Of a stretch of DNA of 64,000 nt, positions 25,502-34,282 are shown one piece after another. How positions within the stretch are numbered: the stretch's first letter is position 1; each line of letters begins with the position of its first letter. Origin of the DNA: GCA-2748575 sp965222725 (lineage in GTDB: Bacteria > Pseudomonadota > Gammaproteobacteria > Pseudomonadales > Ketobacteraceae); NCBI GenBank assembly GCA_965222725.1, contig OZ244969.1:2108001-2172000 (forward strand). Direction: 5' to 3'. Under the pieces are notes generated by a model. It was given only the letters and a program-made list of their open reading frames with translations, did not search any database and was not told where the DNA came from. The position numbers and the translations under genes are program-made.

Positions 25502-28228
25502 ATGGCAGAAGTGACCGTAGCACAGCTCGCAGAAGTGGTGGGTATCCCGGTGGAGACACTTTTACAGCAGATGCGTGACGCTGGGCTTTCTCATGCGGAA
25601 GCTGAGGAAAAAGTTTCAGATACCGAAAAGCAGCAGCTTCTCACCCACCTCAAAACATCGCATGGTGAAAAGACCAGCGAGCCCAAGAAAATTACCCTGA
25701 AGCGCAAGAGTGTCAGCAAGCTGAAAGTCAGCGGCTCTTCCGGCCGAAGTAAAACCGTTAACGTGGAAGTCCGCAAAAAGCGTACTTACATGAAACGCAG
25801 CGCCGTGGAAGCCGAGGAAGCCAAGGCCGAAGAAGCCCGCGCCCAGGAAGAAGCCGAGCAGGCAGCGCTGGAAGCCAAGGCCCGCGAAGAAGCGGAGCTG
25901 GCAGCCAAAGCCGCCGAAGAGGCACAGGCGAAAGCGGCAGAGGAAGCCCAGGCCGCTGAGGCTGTTACTGATACTGCGGAAGAAAGTGCGCCGGCAGCAA
26001 CTGAAAGCCGCCCCGCCAAAGAGCCCGCGAAAAAAGCCGACATCAAGATTCCCAAGGATCATCACAAGAAGACGCCTGAGGAAATTGCGGCCGAACAGAA
26101 AGCCAACGCCGAGAAGAAAAAGCAGGAAGAACAGGCCAAGCGTGAAGAGAGCCGCAAAAAAGCTGAAGCTCTCAAGAAAGCCGAAGAAGAGCTGGCCAAG
26201 AAAACCATGGAAGAAGCCCAGCGGATCGCCAAAGAGTTGGAGAAACGCGGTGACGACGGCAAGGAAACGGTGGAAGTTGAAGATAACACCGATGCCATGG
26301 TTAAGCAGGCCTATGAAGACAGCTACAACGAGGAAGAGAAAAAGCAGCGTCGCAGTGGTCGCAAGCGCAAGCGCCAGACCATTGAAGCCAAGTCTCTCAA
26401 GAACAAAACTCTGCAGACATCACTGAGCGCCGAGCACGGGTTCCAGGCGCCTACCGGCCCGATTGTTAAAGATGTGGTTGTGCCCGAGACCATTACGGTT
26501 TCTGACTTGTCGCAGCGTATGTCTGTCAAAGGCTCCGAAGTGGTTAAAGTGCTTTTCAAGATGGGCGTTATGGCCACCATCAATCAGGCCATAGACCGTG
26601 ACACTGCCACCCTGGTGGTGGAAGAGTTGGGCCACAATCCCATCCAGCACAATGAAGATGCCATCGAAGATGATCTGGTGGAACATCTGGAACAGAAGCT
26701 GGAGAGCGAAGGCGAGCCGCAAAGCCGTGCGCCGGTAGTGACCATCATGGGTCACGTTGACCACGGTAAAACATCACTGCTGGATGCTATTCGCCGTAGC
26801 CGTGTTGCTGCCGGAGAAGCCGGTGGTATTACCCAGCATATCGGTGCCTACCATGTGGAAACCGACAAAGGCATGGTGACTTTCCTGGATACTCCCGGCC
26901 ACGCTGCCTTTACCGCCATGCGTGCCCGCGGTGCCAAGTGTACGGATATCTGCGTTATTGTTGTGGCAGCTGACGACGGCATGATGCCTCAGACGGCAGA
27001 AGCGATTGATCACGCCCGCGCCGCCGGCGTCCCCATTATTATCGCTGTGAACAAGATCGATAAAGAGCAGGCGGATCCGGACCGGGTCAAGAATGACCTG
27101 TCTGCCAAGGAAGTTATTCCTGAGGAGTGGGGTGGTGATACCCAGTTCGTCCCTGTATCGGCCATTACCGGTCAGGGCCTGGATGATCTGCTGGAAGCCA
27201 TCCTGCTGCAATCTGAAATTCTGGAATTGAAAGCTGTACCTTCCGGCGCTGCCAAAGGTGTGGTCATTGAATCCCGCCTGGATAAAGGCCGCGGTGTGGT
27301 AGCCAGTCTGCTGGTGCAGGCCGGTGAGCTGAATGCCGGAGACATGGTTCTGGCCGGCGAGCATTACGGTCGCGTCCGCGCCATGCTGGATGAAAACGGT
27401 CAGCCGATCGAGAAAGCCGGTCCGTCTATTCCTGTTGAAATCCTGGGGCTGGCCGGTACACCGGAAGCTGGTGAGGAATTCCTGGTCGTGCCTGACGAAC
27501 GCAAGGCGCGCGAAGTGGCCGACTTCCGTCAGAACAAGATTCGCGACAAGCGTCTGGCCCGGCAACAGGCCGCAAAACTGGAAAACATGTTCGAAAGCAT
27601 GGGCTCCAACAGCAAGGCGCTGGTCAATATCGTACTGAAAACCGATGTGCGTGGTTCGCTGGAAGCGTTGGTGGGAGCACTCTCCGATCTGTCCACCGAC
27701 GAAGTGAAGTGTAACGTGGTGTCTGCTGGTGTCGGCGGTATCAACGAATCCGATGTTAACCTGGCGCTCACCTCCGGTGCGGCCATTATCGGCTTTAACG
27801 TTCGTGCCGACAACGCCGCTAAAAAGCTCTGTCAGGAAGAAGGTGTGGATCTGCGTTACTACAGCGTGATCTACGACATCATTGAAGATATCAAGAAGGC
27901 CATGTCCGGTCTCCTGGAGCCAGAACTTCGCGAGGAAATCGTGGGTGTGGCGGAAGTTCGTGATGTGTTCCGCTCCTCCAAGTTCGGTGCGGTTGCCGGT
28001 TGTAAAGTTATTGAAGGCTCGGTTCACCGTAACAAGCCGATTCGTGTTCTGCGGGATGACATCGTGGTATTCCAGGGCGAACTGGAATCCCTGCGTCGCT
28101 TCAAGGATGACGTGAACGAGGTTAACGCAGGTATCGAGTGTGGTATCGCAGTGAAGAGCTACAATGACGTCAAGCCCGGCGACAAGATCGAGGTTTTCAG
28201 CGTCACCGAAGTGGCCCGTACCATTTAA
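25502..28228 (+). CDS. infB: Translation initiation factor IF-2
   Basis: A 908-residue GTPase that places fMet-tRNA on the 30S subunit. A short N-terminal domain is followed by a very charged, Ala/Glu/Lys-rich helical stretch (about 95-270), then a second conserved N domain (about 325-380). The G domain has GHVDHGKT at 417-424, DTPGHAAF and NKIDK. Domains II to IV follow with the C-terminal fMet-tRNA binding barrel. In-frame internal starts may give the shorter IF2 forms known in E. coli. Confidence 0.97.
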   Translation: MAEVTVAQLAEVVGIPVETLLQQMRDAGLSHAEAEEKVSDTEKQQLLTHLKTSHGEKTSEPKKITLKRKSVSKLKVSGSSGRSKTVNVEVRKKRTYMKRSAVEAEEAKAEEARAQEEAEQAALEAKAREEAELAAKAAEEAQAKAAEEAQAAEAVTDTAEESAPAATESRPAKEPAKKADIKIPKDHHKKTPEEIAAEQKANAEKKKQEEQAKREESRKKAEALKKAEEELAKKTMEEAQRIAKELEKRGDDGKETVEVEDNTDAMVKQAYEDSYNEEEKKQRRSGRKRKRQTIEAKSLKNKTLQTSLSAEHGFQAPTGPIVKDVVVPETITVSDLSQRMSVKGSEVVKVLFKMGVMATINQAIDRDTATLVVEELGHNPIQHNEDAIEDDLVEHLEQKLESEGEPQSRAPVVTIMGHVDHGKTSLLDAIRRSRVAAGEAGGITQHIGAYHVETDKGMVTFLDTPGHAAFTAMRARGAKCTDICVIVVAADDGMMPQTAEAIDHARAAGVPIIIAVNKIDKEQADPDRVKNDLSAKEVIPEEWGGDTQFVPVSAITGQGLDDLLEAILLQSEILELKAVPSGAAKGVVIESRLDKGRGVVASLLVQAGELNAGDMVLAGEHYGRVRAMLDENGQPIEKAGPSIPVEILGLAGTPEAGEEFLVVPDERKAREVADFRQNKIRDKRLARQQAAKLENMFESMGSNSKALVNIVLKTDVRGSLEALVGALSDLSTDEVKCNVVSAGVGGINESDVNLALTSGAAIIGFNVRADNAAKKLCQEEGVDLRYYSVIYDIIEDIKKAMSGLLEPELREEIVGVAEVRDVFRSSKFGAVAGCKVIEGSVHRNKPIRVLRDDIVVFQGELESLRRFKDDVNEVNAGIECGIAVKSYNDVKPGDKIEVFSVTEVARTI

Positions 28229-28252
28229 CCGGTATTGCTGAGGACGTTTCTT

Positions 28253-28690
28253 TTGCGACACAGCCCCAGAGGTTTTAACCGCACTGATAGAGTAGCCGAC
28301 CAGATCCAGAAGGATCTGGCGGTACTGTTGCAGCGGGAACTGAAAGACCCGCGCGTCGGCATGGTGACGGTATCCAGCGTCAGTGTCAGCAAGGACTTTT
28401 CCTATGCGGATGTTTATGTCTCCTTTATGGACAAGAACAGCGCTGAGGAAGCGGAAAAAGCGGTAGAGATTCTGGAAAAAGCCGCTGGTTTCCTTCGTAC
28501 CCAGCTAGCCAAGGGCATCAAGCTGCGGGTAATGCCCCGGCTGCGTTTTCATTTTGATGCCACTCTCCTTGAAGGTCCCCGTCTTTCCGCTTTGATTGAT
28601 AAAGCGGTAAAAGACGACAAGGCGCGCCACCCTGATTCTCCGGACGCTGACAAGAGCGCTACCGGTGAAGCCGGGCAGGACGACGACTGA
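28253..28690 (+). CDS. rbfA: Ribosome-binding factor A
   Basis: A 145-residue KH-type 30S maturation and cold-adaptation factor. Family pattern: RVADQIQKDLAVLLQRELKDPR, then VTVSSVSVSKDFSYADVYVSF and the RLRFHFDATLLEG segment. TTG at 28253 is chosen because it follows AGGACG at proper distance and begins the family N-terminus; an upstream TTG at 28235 would include the ribosome site in the coding region. An acidic tail of about 20 residues is present. Confidence 0.93.
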   Translation: MRHSPRGFNRTDRVADQIQKDLAVLLQRELKDPRVGMVTVSSVSVSKDFSYADVYVSFMDKNSAEEAEKAVEILEKAAGFLRTQLAKGIKLRVMPRLRFHFDATLLEGPRLSALIDKAVKDDKARHPDSPDADKSATGEAGQDDD

Positions 28691-28730
28691 ATCAGTTTCA
28701 GGTTTTCAGCTGGAATAAGAGGCAAGCGGT

Positions 28731-29654
28731 TTGGCGAAGCGTGGCAAGAAACGGGGAAGAGATATCACAGGTATCCTGGTGCTGAACAAGGGCCTGGGTT
28801 TCACCTCAAACGCCTCTTTGCAGCGGGTCAAGCGCATGTTTGGTGCTGCCAAGGCCGGTCATACCGGCAGCCTGGATCCGCTCGCCACCGGCGTGTTGCC
28901 CATTTGCCTGGGCGAGGCCACCAAGTTTTCCCAGTTTCTGCTGGATGCGGATAAAGCCTACCGGGTCACCGGTGAGCTGGGCACCCAGACAGCCAGTGCC
29001 GATGCCGATGGTGAGGTGGTGAATACCTGCCCCGTAGAGGGCATCACCGAAGCGGATCTGCGCGCCGTGCTGGAACGTTTTGTGGGTGAGATCGAGCAGA
29101 TTCCCTCCATGTACTCGGCCCTCAAGCACGAAGGGCAACCGCTCTACAAGCTGGCCCGCCAGGGTGTGGAAGTGGAGCGCAAAGCCAGAAAAGTCACCAT
29201 ATATCAGATAGATATGCTGGAGTTTGACGGCCACCAGTTCACCCTGGATGTGACTTGCTCCAAAGGCACCTATATCCGCAACCTGGTGGAAGATATCGGC
29301 TTTGCTCTTGATAATCTGGCGTATGTGGTTAAGCTTCACCGCACGGGCTCCGGACCCTTCAGGGAAAAAGACGCGATAACCATGGAAGAGTTGGCGAAAG
29401 TCATGGATAATGGCGGCCACGCGGCCCTGGACCAGCTTTTGCAGCCGGTTGATGCGGCGCTTTCGAACTGGCCCGCGCTGCAACTGACAGACCTGACATC
29501 CTTCTATATGAAGACCGGTCAGGCGGTTCAGATTCCGGGAGCGCCCAGCGAAGGATGGGTCAGCCTGCTGGAAGAAGACGGAAGATTTTTAGGTGTCGGG
29601 GAGATACTTGACGATGGTCGGGTAGCTCCGCGGCGCTTAATGAAAACCTCGTAG
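28731..29654 (+). CDS. truB: tRNA pseudouridine(55) synthase TruB
   Basis: A 307-residue enzyme making pseudouridine 55 in the T loop of tRNAs. The catalytic Asp lies in GHTGSLDPLATGVLPICLGEATK; KAYRVTGELGTQT and a C-terminal PUA-type domain follow. The start is TTG at 28731 after AAGAGG. It lies between rbfA and rpsO as in the universal order of this operon. Confidence 0.96.
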   Translation: MAKRGKKRGRDITGILVLNKGLGFTSNASLQRVKRMFGAAKAGHTGSLDPLATGVLPICLGEATKFSQFLLDADKAYRVTGELGTQTASADADGEVVNTCPVEGITEADLRAVLERFVGEIEQIPSMYSALKHEGQPLYKLARQGVEVERKARKVTIYQIDMLEFDGHQFTLDVTCSKGTYIRNLVEDIGFALDNLAYVVKLHRTGSGPFREKDAITMEELAKVMDNGGHAALDQLLQPVDAALSNWPALQLTDLTSFYMKTGQAVQIPGAPSEGWVSLLEEDGRFLGVGEILDDGRVAPRRLMKTS

Positions 29655-29748
29655 CAACATGCTGCGGGTTATTAGCAGTGAGGTGATTCTGTAAATATGC
29701 GTGGAATCATCTCTCGTATCGCAAAGCATATTGGTAATGGAGAAAAAC

Positions 29749-30018
29749 ATGTCTTTAACTGCTGAACAAAAAGCGAATATCGTTGCTGAATACAAGCGTT
29801 CCGATGATGATACCGGTTCACCGGAAGTACAGGTTGCTCTGCTGACAACCCGTATCAATCAACTTCAGGATCACTTCAAAGCCAACAAACAGGATCACCA
29901 TTCCCGTCGTGGTCTGATTCGCATGGTTAACCAACGTCGTAAGTTGCTTGACTACCTGAAGCGTAAAGATTTAGAGCGTTATAACGCCCTGATCGGCAGA
30001 CTGGGTCTGCGTCGATAA
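29749..30018 (+). CDS. rpsO: 30S ribosomal protein S15
   Basis: An 89-residue primary 16S rRNA-binding protein (MSLTAEQKANIVAEYKRSDD, GSPEVQVALLTTRINQL, DHHSRRGLIRMVNQRRKLLDYLK). The ATG at 29749 follows GGAG; the longer open frame to 29701 is rejected as it contains this ribosome site. In E. coli S15 represses its own translation through a pseudoknot at the start; I cannot confirm that structure here. A strong terminator separates it from pnp. Confidence 0.98.
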   Translation: MSLTAEQKANIVAEYKRSDDDTGSPEVQVALLTTRINQLQDHFKANKQDHHSRRGLIRMVNQRRKLLDYLKRKDLERYNALIGRLGLRR

Positions 30019-30096
30019 ACGGCGTTACAGGGTTGATAGTCAGCATCAGTCAGTTAAGCAAAGATGCGTGTCTGTCATTCCCTTGCTACTCTCAAA

Positions 30097-30127
30097 ACGC
30101 GGCACTTGATGAAAGTGCCGCGTTTTT
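30097..30127 (+). terminator. Terminator after rpsO
   Basis: ACGCGGCACTT (30097-30107) pairs with AAGTGCCGCGT (30113-30123) around GATGA and continues into T5. An 11-bp perfect stem, 80 bases after rpsO. A-rich upstream sequence makes the stem extendable. Confidence 0.9.
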
Positions 30128-30256
30128 GTTCGTTCTCCGAAAAAACAGGTTGAGCTGCCGGGCAGACGCCTGGCCGCATTCCCGGTATTGATGAACGGGT
30201 TTGCGCTATGGGTAGGGCTCAAGAAAAATTACAGACAGAGACAGTAAGATAAGGAT

Positions 30257-30277
30257 GGTCATTGATAGGCAATGACC
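30257..30277 (+). promoter_or_regulatory. Hairpin in the pnp leader
   Basis: GGTCATTG (30257-30264) and CAATGACC (30270-30277) form a perfect 8-bp hairpin with a 5-base loop, six bases before the pnp ribosome site GGAAGG. In E. coli pnp is autocontrolled through an RNase III-cut leader stem; this hairpin is in the right place for comparable control, though that role is inference. Confidence 0.5.
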
Positions 30278-30293
30278 GGATTGGAAGGTGAAT

Positions 30294-32402
30294 ATGTTTA
30301 ACGTGGTAAGAAAAGAGTTTCAGTTCGGAAAAGAAAAATACACACTGGAAACCGGTAAGGTTGCCAGACAGGCAACAGGGGCTGTGATGGTAACAGCCGG
30401 CAATACAACCGTGCTGGTAACGGTTGTTGGCAAGAAAGAAGCAAAACCCGGGCAGGACTTCTTTCCTTTAACCGTGAATTATCAGGAAAAGACCTATGCT
30501 GCCGGCCGTATTCCCGGTGGTTTTCTGAAGCGCGAAGGTCGTCCTTCAGAAAAAGAAACACTAACTTGCAGACTGATTGACCGCCCCATTCGTCCGCTGT
30601 TTCCGAATGGTTTCAATAACGAAGTTCAGGTCATGGCGACGGTCATGTCCACGGACAAATCGTCTGATCCGGATATTGCCGCCTTGATCGGTACGTCCGC
30701 CGCACTGGCCATTTCCGGCATTCCCTTTAATGGCCCGATCGGTGCTGCACGGGTTGGCTTTATAGACGGTATGTACGAACTCAACCCTTCCTATGAAGCC
30801 CTGGAAAACTCTGCGCTGGATCTGGTGGTTGCCGGTACTGAAAACGCGGTACTGATGGTGGAATCCGAAGCTCAGGAGCTGACGGAAGACCAGATGCTGG
30901 GTGCGGTGCTTTTTGGTCATCAGGAAATGCAGGTTGCCATTCAGGCGGTGAAAGAGTTTGCTGCGGAAGTGGGCACCCCGGCCTGGGACTGGAAGCCGGC
31001 GGATATCAATACCGAGCTGAAAGAAAAGCTGCGTGCCGAGTATGAAGGCCAGCTGGCGGAAGCCTATCAGATTACCGAAAAAATGGCCCGCTATGATCGT
31101 GTCGGCCAGATCAAGGAAGCCGCAATTGCTACCTTTGCCAATGAAGAGGAAGGCCCTTCAAGTCAGGAAGTGAAAGATCTTCTCGGCAGCGTTGAAAAGA
31201 ACGTAGTGCGCGACAGCGTGCTGGACGGCAAGCCCCGTATCGATGGCCGTGATCACAAAACCGTGCGTCCCATTTCTGTGGAAGTGGGCATGTTGCCCAA
31301 AGCCCACGGCTCGGCCCTGTTCACCCGTGGTGAAACCCAGGCCATCGTGGCTGCTACGCTGGGGAGCACCCGCGACAGCCAGATGATCGATGCCCTGGAA
31401 GGCACCCGCACAGATAATTTCATGTTGCACTATAACTTCCCTCCCTATTGTGTAGGGGAAACCGGCATGGCGCTGGCACCCAAGCGTCGTGAAATCGGCC
31501 ATGGCCGTCTGGCCCGCCGCGGTGTGCAGGCCGTGCTGCCTAAAGCCACTACCTTCCCTTACACCATGCGTGTGGTGTCGGAAATTACTGAATCCAACGG
31601 TTCTTCTTCCATGGCCAGTGTGTGCGGTTCCAGCCTGGCGCTGATGGATGCCGGTGTGCCTCTGAAAGCACCGGTAGCCGGTATTGCCATGGGGCTGGTG
31701 AAAGACGGCAACCGCTTTGCGGTACTGTCCGACATTCTGGGTGATGAAGATCACCTGGGCGATATGGACTTTAAAGTGGCGGGTACTTCTGAAGGTGTGA
31801 CTGCCCTGCAGATGGATATCAAGATCGAAGGTATCACCGAGGAAATCATGGAAGTGGCGCTGAGCCAGGCCCGTGAAGGCCGCCTCCACATCCTGGGTGA
31901 AATGAACAAGGTGATCAGCCAGTCCCGCGACGTGCTGTCTGATTCTGCGCCGGTGTTCGATACCCTGAAGATTGATCCGGAGAAAATCCGTGATGTGATC
32001 GGTAAAGGCGGCGCTACCATTCGCCAGATGACCGAAGAAACCGGTGCCTCCATCGAGATTGAAGACGATGGTACCGTGCGTATCTTTGGTGAGAACAAGG
32101 CCTCTGCCAGTGCTGCCCGTCTGCGGATTGAGGAAATCACGGCTGAAGCGGAAATCGGCAAGATCTACACCGGCAAAGTGGCACGTATTGTTGATTTCGG
32201 TGCCTTTGTTACCTATATGCCGGGTACAGACGGCCTGGTTCACATCTCCCAGATTGCGGAAGAGCGCGTGAACAAGGTCACTGATTACCTGCAGGAAGGT
32301 CAGGAAGTGCGGGTGAAGGTACTGGACGTGGACAACCGTGGCCGTATCAAGCTGAGCATCAAGGAAGCAGCCGCTGAAGAGGCGGGAGCCTCTCAGGAAT
32401 AA
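30294..32402 (+). CDS. pnp: Polyribonucleotide nucleotidyltransferase (PNPase)
   Basis: A 702-residue phosphorolytic 3'-5' exoribonuclease, core of the RNA degradosome. Two RNase PH-like domains (about 10-220 and 310-540) flank an all-helical domain; KH (about 553-610, IRDVIGKGGATIRQM) and S1 (about 620-690) domains bind RNA. ATG at 30294 is chosen because the in-frame GTG at 30288 overlaps the ribosome site GGAAGG. The C-terminus is short and Ala/Glu-rich. Confidence 0.97.
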   Translation: MFNVVRKEFQFGKEKYTLETGKVARQATGAVMVTAGNTTVLVTVVGKKEAKPGQDFFPLTVNYQEKTYAAGRIPGGFLKREGRPSEKETLTCRLIDRPIRPLFPNGFNNEVQVMATVMSTDKSSDPDIAALIGTSAALAISGIPFNGPIGAARVGFIDGMYELNPSYEALENSALDLVVAGTENAVLMVESEAQELTEDQMLGAVLFGHQEMQVAIQAVKEFAAEVGTPAWDWKPADINTELKEKLRAEYEGQLAEAYQITEKMARYDRVGQIKEAAIATFANEEEGPSSQEVKDLLGSVEKNVVRDSVLDGKPRIDGRDHKTVRPISVEVGMLPKAHGSALFTRGETQAIVAATLGSTRDSQMIDALEGTRTDNFMLHYNFPPYCVGETGMALAPKRREIGHGRLARRGVQAVLPKATTFPYTMRVVSEITESNGSSSMASVCGSSLALMDAGVPLKAPVAGIAMGLVKDGNRFAVLSDILGDEDHLGDMDFKVAGTSEGVTALQMDIKIEGITEEIMEVALSQAREGRLHILGEMNKVISQSRDVLSDSAPVFDTLKIDPEKIRDVIGKGGATIRQMTEETGASIEIEDDGTVRIFGENKASASAARLRIEEITAEAEIGKIYTGKVARIVDFGAFVTYMPGTDGLVHISQIAEERVNKVTDYLQEGQEVRVKVLDVDNRGRIKLSIKEAAAEEAGASQE

Positions 32403-32429
32403 CGTTGTTTTCCTGATTCAGGTAGCGAA

Positions 32430-32458
32430 AAACGCCGGCATTTTGCCGGCGTTTTTTT
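32430..32458 (+). terminator. Terminator after pnp
   Basis: AAACGCCGGCA pairs with TGCCGGCGTTT around a short T loop, followed by T7 on the plus strand (32452-32458). It ends the rimP-to-pnp superoperon 30 bases after the pnp stop. Confidence 0.9.
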
Positions 32459-32532
32459 ATGCAATTCCCGCCAAAGTCTTTGAAATGCCTGAACAAAGGA
32501 AAAATGGTTAAATTTACGTCAGCTATCTTTAC

Positions 32533-32561
32533 TTGTTTTCCCCCATCCCTTCTCGTAAAGT
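32533..32561 (+). promoter_or_regulatory. Candidate promoter for the START-domain gene
   Basis: TTGTTT (32533-32538), 17 bases, TAAAGT (32556-32561), about 100 bases before the ATG at 32661. The leader downstream is A-rich, with a clear GGGAGG ribosome site. Confidence 0.4.
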
Positions 32562-32660
32562 AACAACGATTAGAATTATAAGTATCAGCAAGTTTCAGTA
32601 AGAAGCAGCACAATAAAAAAACTGAACCACATAATAAAACCACATTGGGAGGTAAGGGAT

Positions 32661-33353
32661 ATGCCTGTGCGTAATCGTTTCGGTATGCGTAGTCTGGTTG
32701 CGGCTTTGGTGTTTTCCGTCAGCGGATCGGCAATCGCCGCTGACTGGCAGTTGGATGTGGATGAGGGCGATATCAAGCTCTATACACGTCAGGGCGAGAA
32801 CAGCCCTATGAAATCCTACCGCGTTGTTACGAAAATCAAATCAAGTCTGTCCCCGCTGGTGGCTTTTCTGAATGATGAGAAGCAGTTCCCGGACTGGATG
32901 GACAAAGTCTCTGAAGTGGAAAAAATCCGCGATATCAGTGACAAGGAAAAACTGGTCTATCAGGTGATCGACGCACCCTGGCCAGCCAAGGATCAGGACA
33001 GCGTACTCTATTCCAAATGGTCCCAGGACCCCAAAACCCTCACCGTTACCAAAACCATCATGGCCGAGCCCATGTACATGGAAGCCCGTGACAATCGCCG
33101 TCGTCACAAGTTCTACAGTGCCGAATGGCAGTTAACCCCTGGCGACAAGGGTATGGTGGAAGTGGTGTATACGGCGGAGATTGATCCCGGCGTCGGTGAA
33201 GTGAAGGCGTGGATGGAAGAAATGCTGGCCTATCAGATGCCGTTCAACACCCTGCGCAATCTGCGCAAGGCCAATCTGGGGCAGTACGAGAATGTCAGCC
33301 TTGCCTTTATTCAGGAGCCGCGTAGTTCTGATATTGCCATGGCGGCTGAATAA
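32661..33353 (+). CDS. Exported START-domain (lipid-binding fold) protein
   Basis: A 230-residue protein with an N-terminal signal peptide (basic start, hydrophobic core 11-24, cleavage near AIA-AD at 26-27). The rest matches the bacterial START/Bet v1-like pattern: DWQLDVDEGDIKLYTR, FLNDEKQFPDWMDKV, YQVIDAPWPAKDQDSVLYS and PWPAKDRD-like motif, TAEIDPGVGEVKAWM. START domains bind lipids or other hydrophobic ligands; the ligand is unknown, and location is probably periplasmic. It is convergent with a TetR regulator and shares a bidirectional terminator with it, so coregulation is not implied. Confidence 0.8.
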   Translation: MPVRNRFGMRSLVAALVFSVSGSAIAADWQLDVDEGDIKLYTRQGENSPMKSYRVVTKIKSSLSPLVAFLNDEKQFPDWMDKVSEVEKIRDISDKEKLVYQVIDAPWPAKDQDSVLYSKWSQDPKTLTVTKTIMAEPMYMEARDNRRRHKFYSAEWQLTPGDKGMVEVVYTAEIDPGVGEVKAWMEEMLAYQMPFNTLRNLRKANLGQYENVSLAFIQEPRSSDIAMAAE

Positions 33354-33392
33354 CAGCGGGTACAACACCGGCGTTAACAATGATCGACAAAT

Positions 33393-33426
33393 AAAAAGCC
33401 CCGGGCTGGAAAGATCGGGGCTTTTT
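33393..33426. terminator. Bidirectional terminator between START gene and tetR
   Basis: AAAAAGCCCCG (33393-33403) pairs with CGGGGCTTTTT (33416-33426) around a 12-base loop, giving T tracts on both strands for two convergent genes. Confidence 0.88.
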
Positions 33427-33445
33427 ATTGTCTGCTGGCCTGAGA

Positions 33446-34120
33446 TTACTGCTCGCAATGCATCAGGGCGTCATGCCAAAGGGATTTAACAATGGCCTTG
33501 GTATCCACTTCCAGATCCAGTTTAACCGGCTGTAATTCCGGCAGGTCCAGATAGGGGCTGTTGGCCGGAGGCACCATCTGGGCAATTCCTACAAAGGCTG
33601 CATAGCTGCGCAGCATCAGGCGGGAAGCCTGACCGGTTTCAATAGGGCGGTAGGGTTTGCCTTCCTCAATGGCCCGATCCACAGCAGTGGAAATAATCCC
33701 TCCCACTTCGAACAGCATTTGCACCATCTGCAGTTTGAACTTGAGCAACACGGCTTCTTCGGTGTTCTGCTCGATCACCCCCGACAGCATACAGCCCAGT
33801 TGATTCAGGGCCTCATCCTGGCTGAGGTGTTTCACAAAGGTATCAATTACCGAATCCAGATCGATGGCGTCACTGCCCAGCTCATTCTTGAGATTGTCAA
33901 AGAAGCGCTGTACGGCATCGGCAAGCAGCTCCAGAAACAGCTCTTCTTTGGTTTTGAAATAAAGATAAAAAGTACCCTTGGCTAACCCTGCCTTTTTTAC
34001 GACCTGGGCCACTGAAGGCAGCTGGCCGTCATTCTCCTTGAACAGGGACCAGCCGGCTTCCATCAGGGTCTGCTTCCGGGCCAGTTTCTGGTCTTCGTCT
34101 CTTGCTCTCACTGTTGCCAT
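33446..34120 (-). CDS. TetR/AcrR family transcriptional regulator
   Basis: A 224-residue repressor-type protein. The N-terminal helix-turn-helix is VAQVVKKAGLAKGTFYLYFKTKEEL (the G-FYLYF-KEEL core is diagnostic; residues about 37-61). The C-terminal ligand domain is variable and gives no ligand clue. Its promoter overlaps a perfect TGACCG-G-CGGTCA palindrome, so autorepression is likely. Neighbours are holA upstream on the same strand and the convergent START gene, so its targets beyond itself are not evident from position. Confidence 0.88.
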   Translation of the reverse strand: MATVRARDEDQKLARKQTLMEAGWSLFKENDGQLPSVAQVVKKAGLAKGTFYLYFKTKEELFLELLADAVQRFFDNLKNELGSDAIDLDSVIDTFVKHLSQDEALNQLGCMLSGVIEQNTEEAVLLKFKLQMVQMLFEVGGIISTAVDRAIEEGKPYRPIETGQASRLMLRSYAAFVGIAQMVPPANSPYLDLPELQPVKLDLEVDTKAIVKSLWHDALMHCEQ

Positions 34121-34213
34121 AGGTTTACCTGTGTTTCTCCGACCTCAACCTGGGGTTTTCAAATCTGGATTTGATAGGAAATATTGAGTTGCGGAATTTT
34201 TGTTCTTTTTATG

Positions 34214-34254
34214 TGACCGGCGGTCATATTAGCACGGTTTCGGGAAAATGTGAG
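34214..34254 (-). promoter_or_regulatory. tetR promoter with palindromic operator
   Basis: Reading the minus strand, a -35 CTCACA (plus 34249-34254), 17 bases and a -10 TAATAT (plus 34226-34231) precede tetR. The perfect 13-base palindrome TGACCGGCGGTCA (34214-34226) touches the -10 at the start-site side, the place expected for a self-repressing TetR operator. Confidence 0.7.
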
Positions 34255-34282
34255 TAAATCCTGTGAGGTTTTCTTAACCGGG

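Noticed and set aside
26774..28261. A 495-codon open frame antisense to infB
   Set aside because: Shadow of the highly biased infB coding sequence; no recognisable protein motifs.
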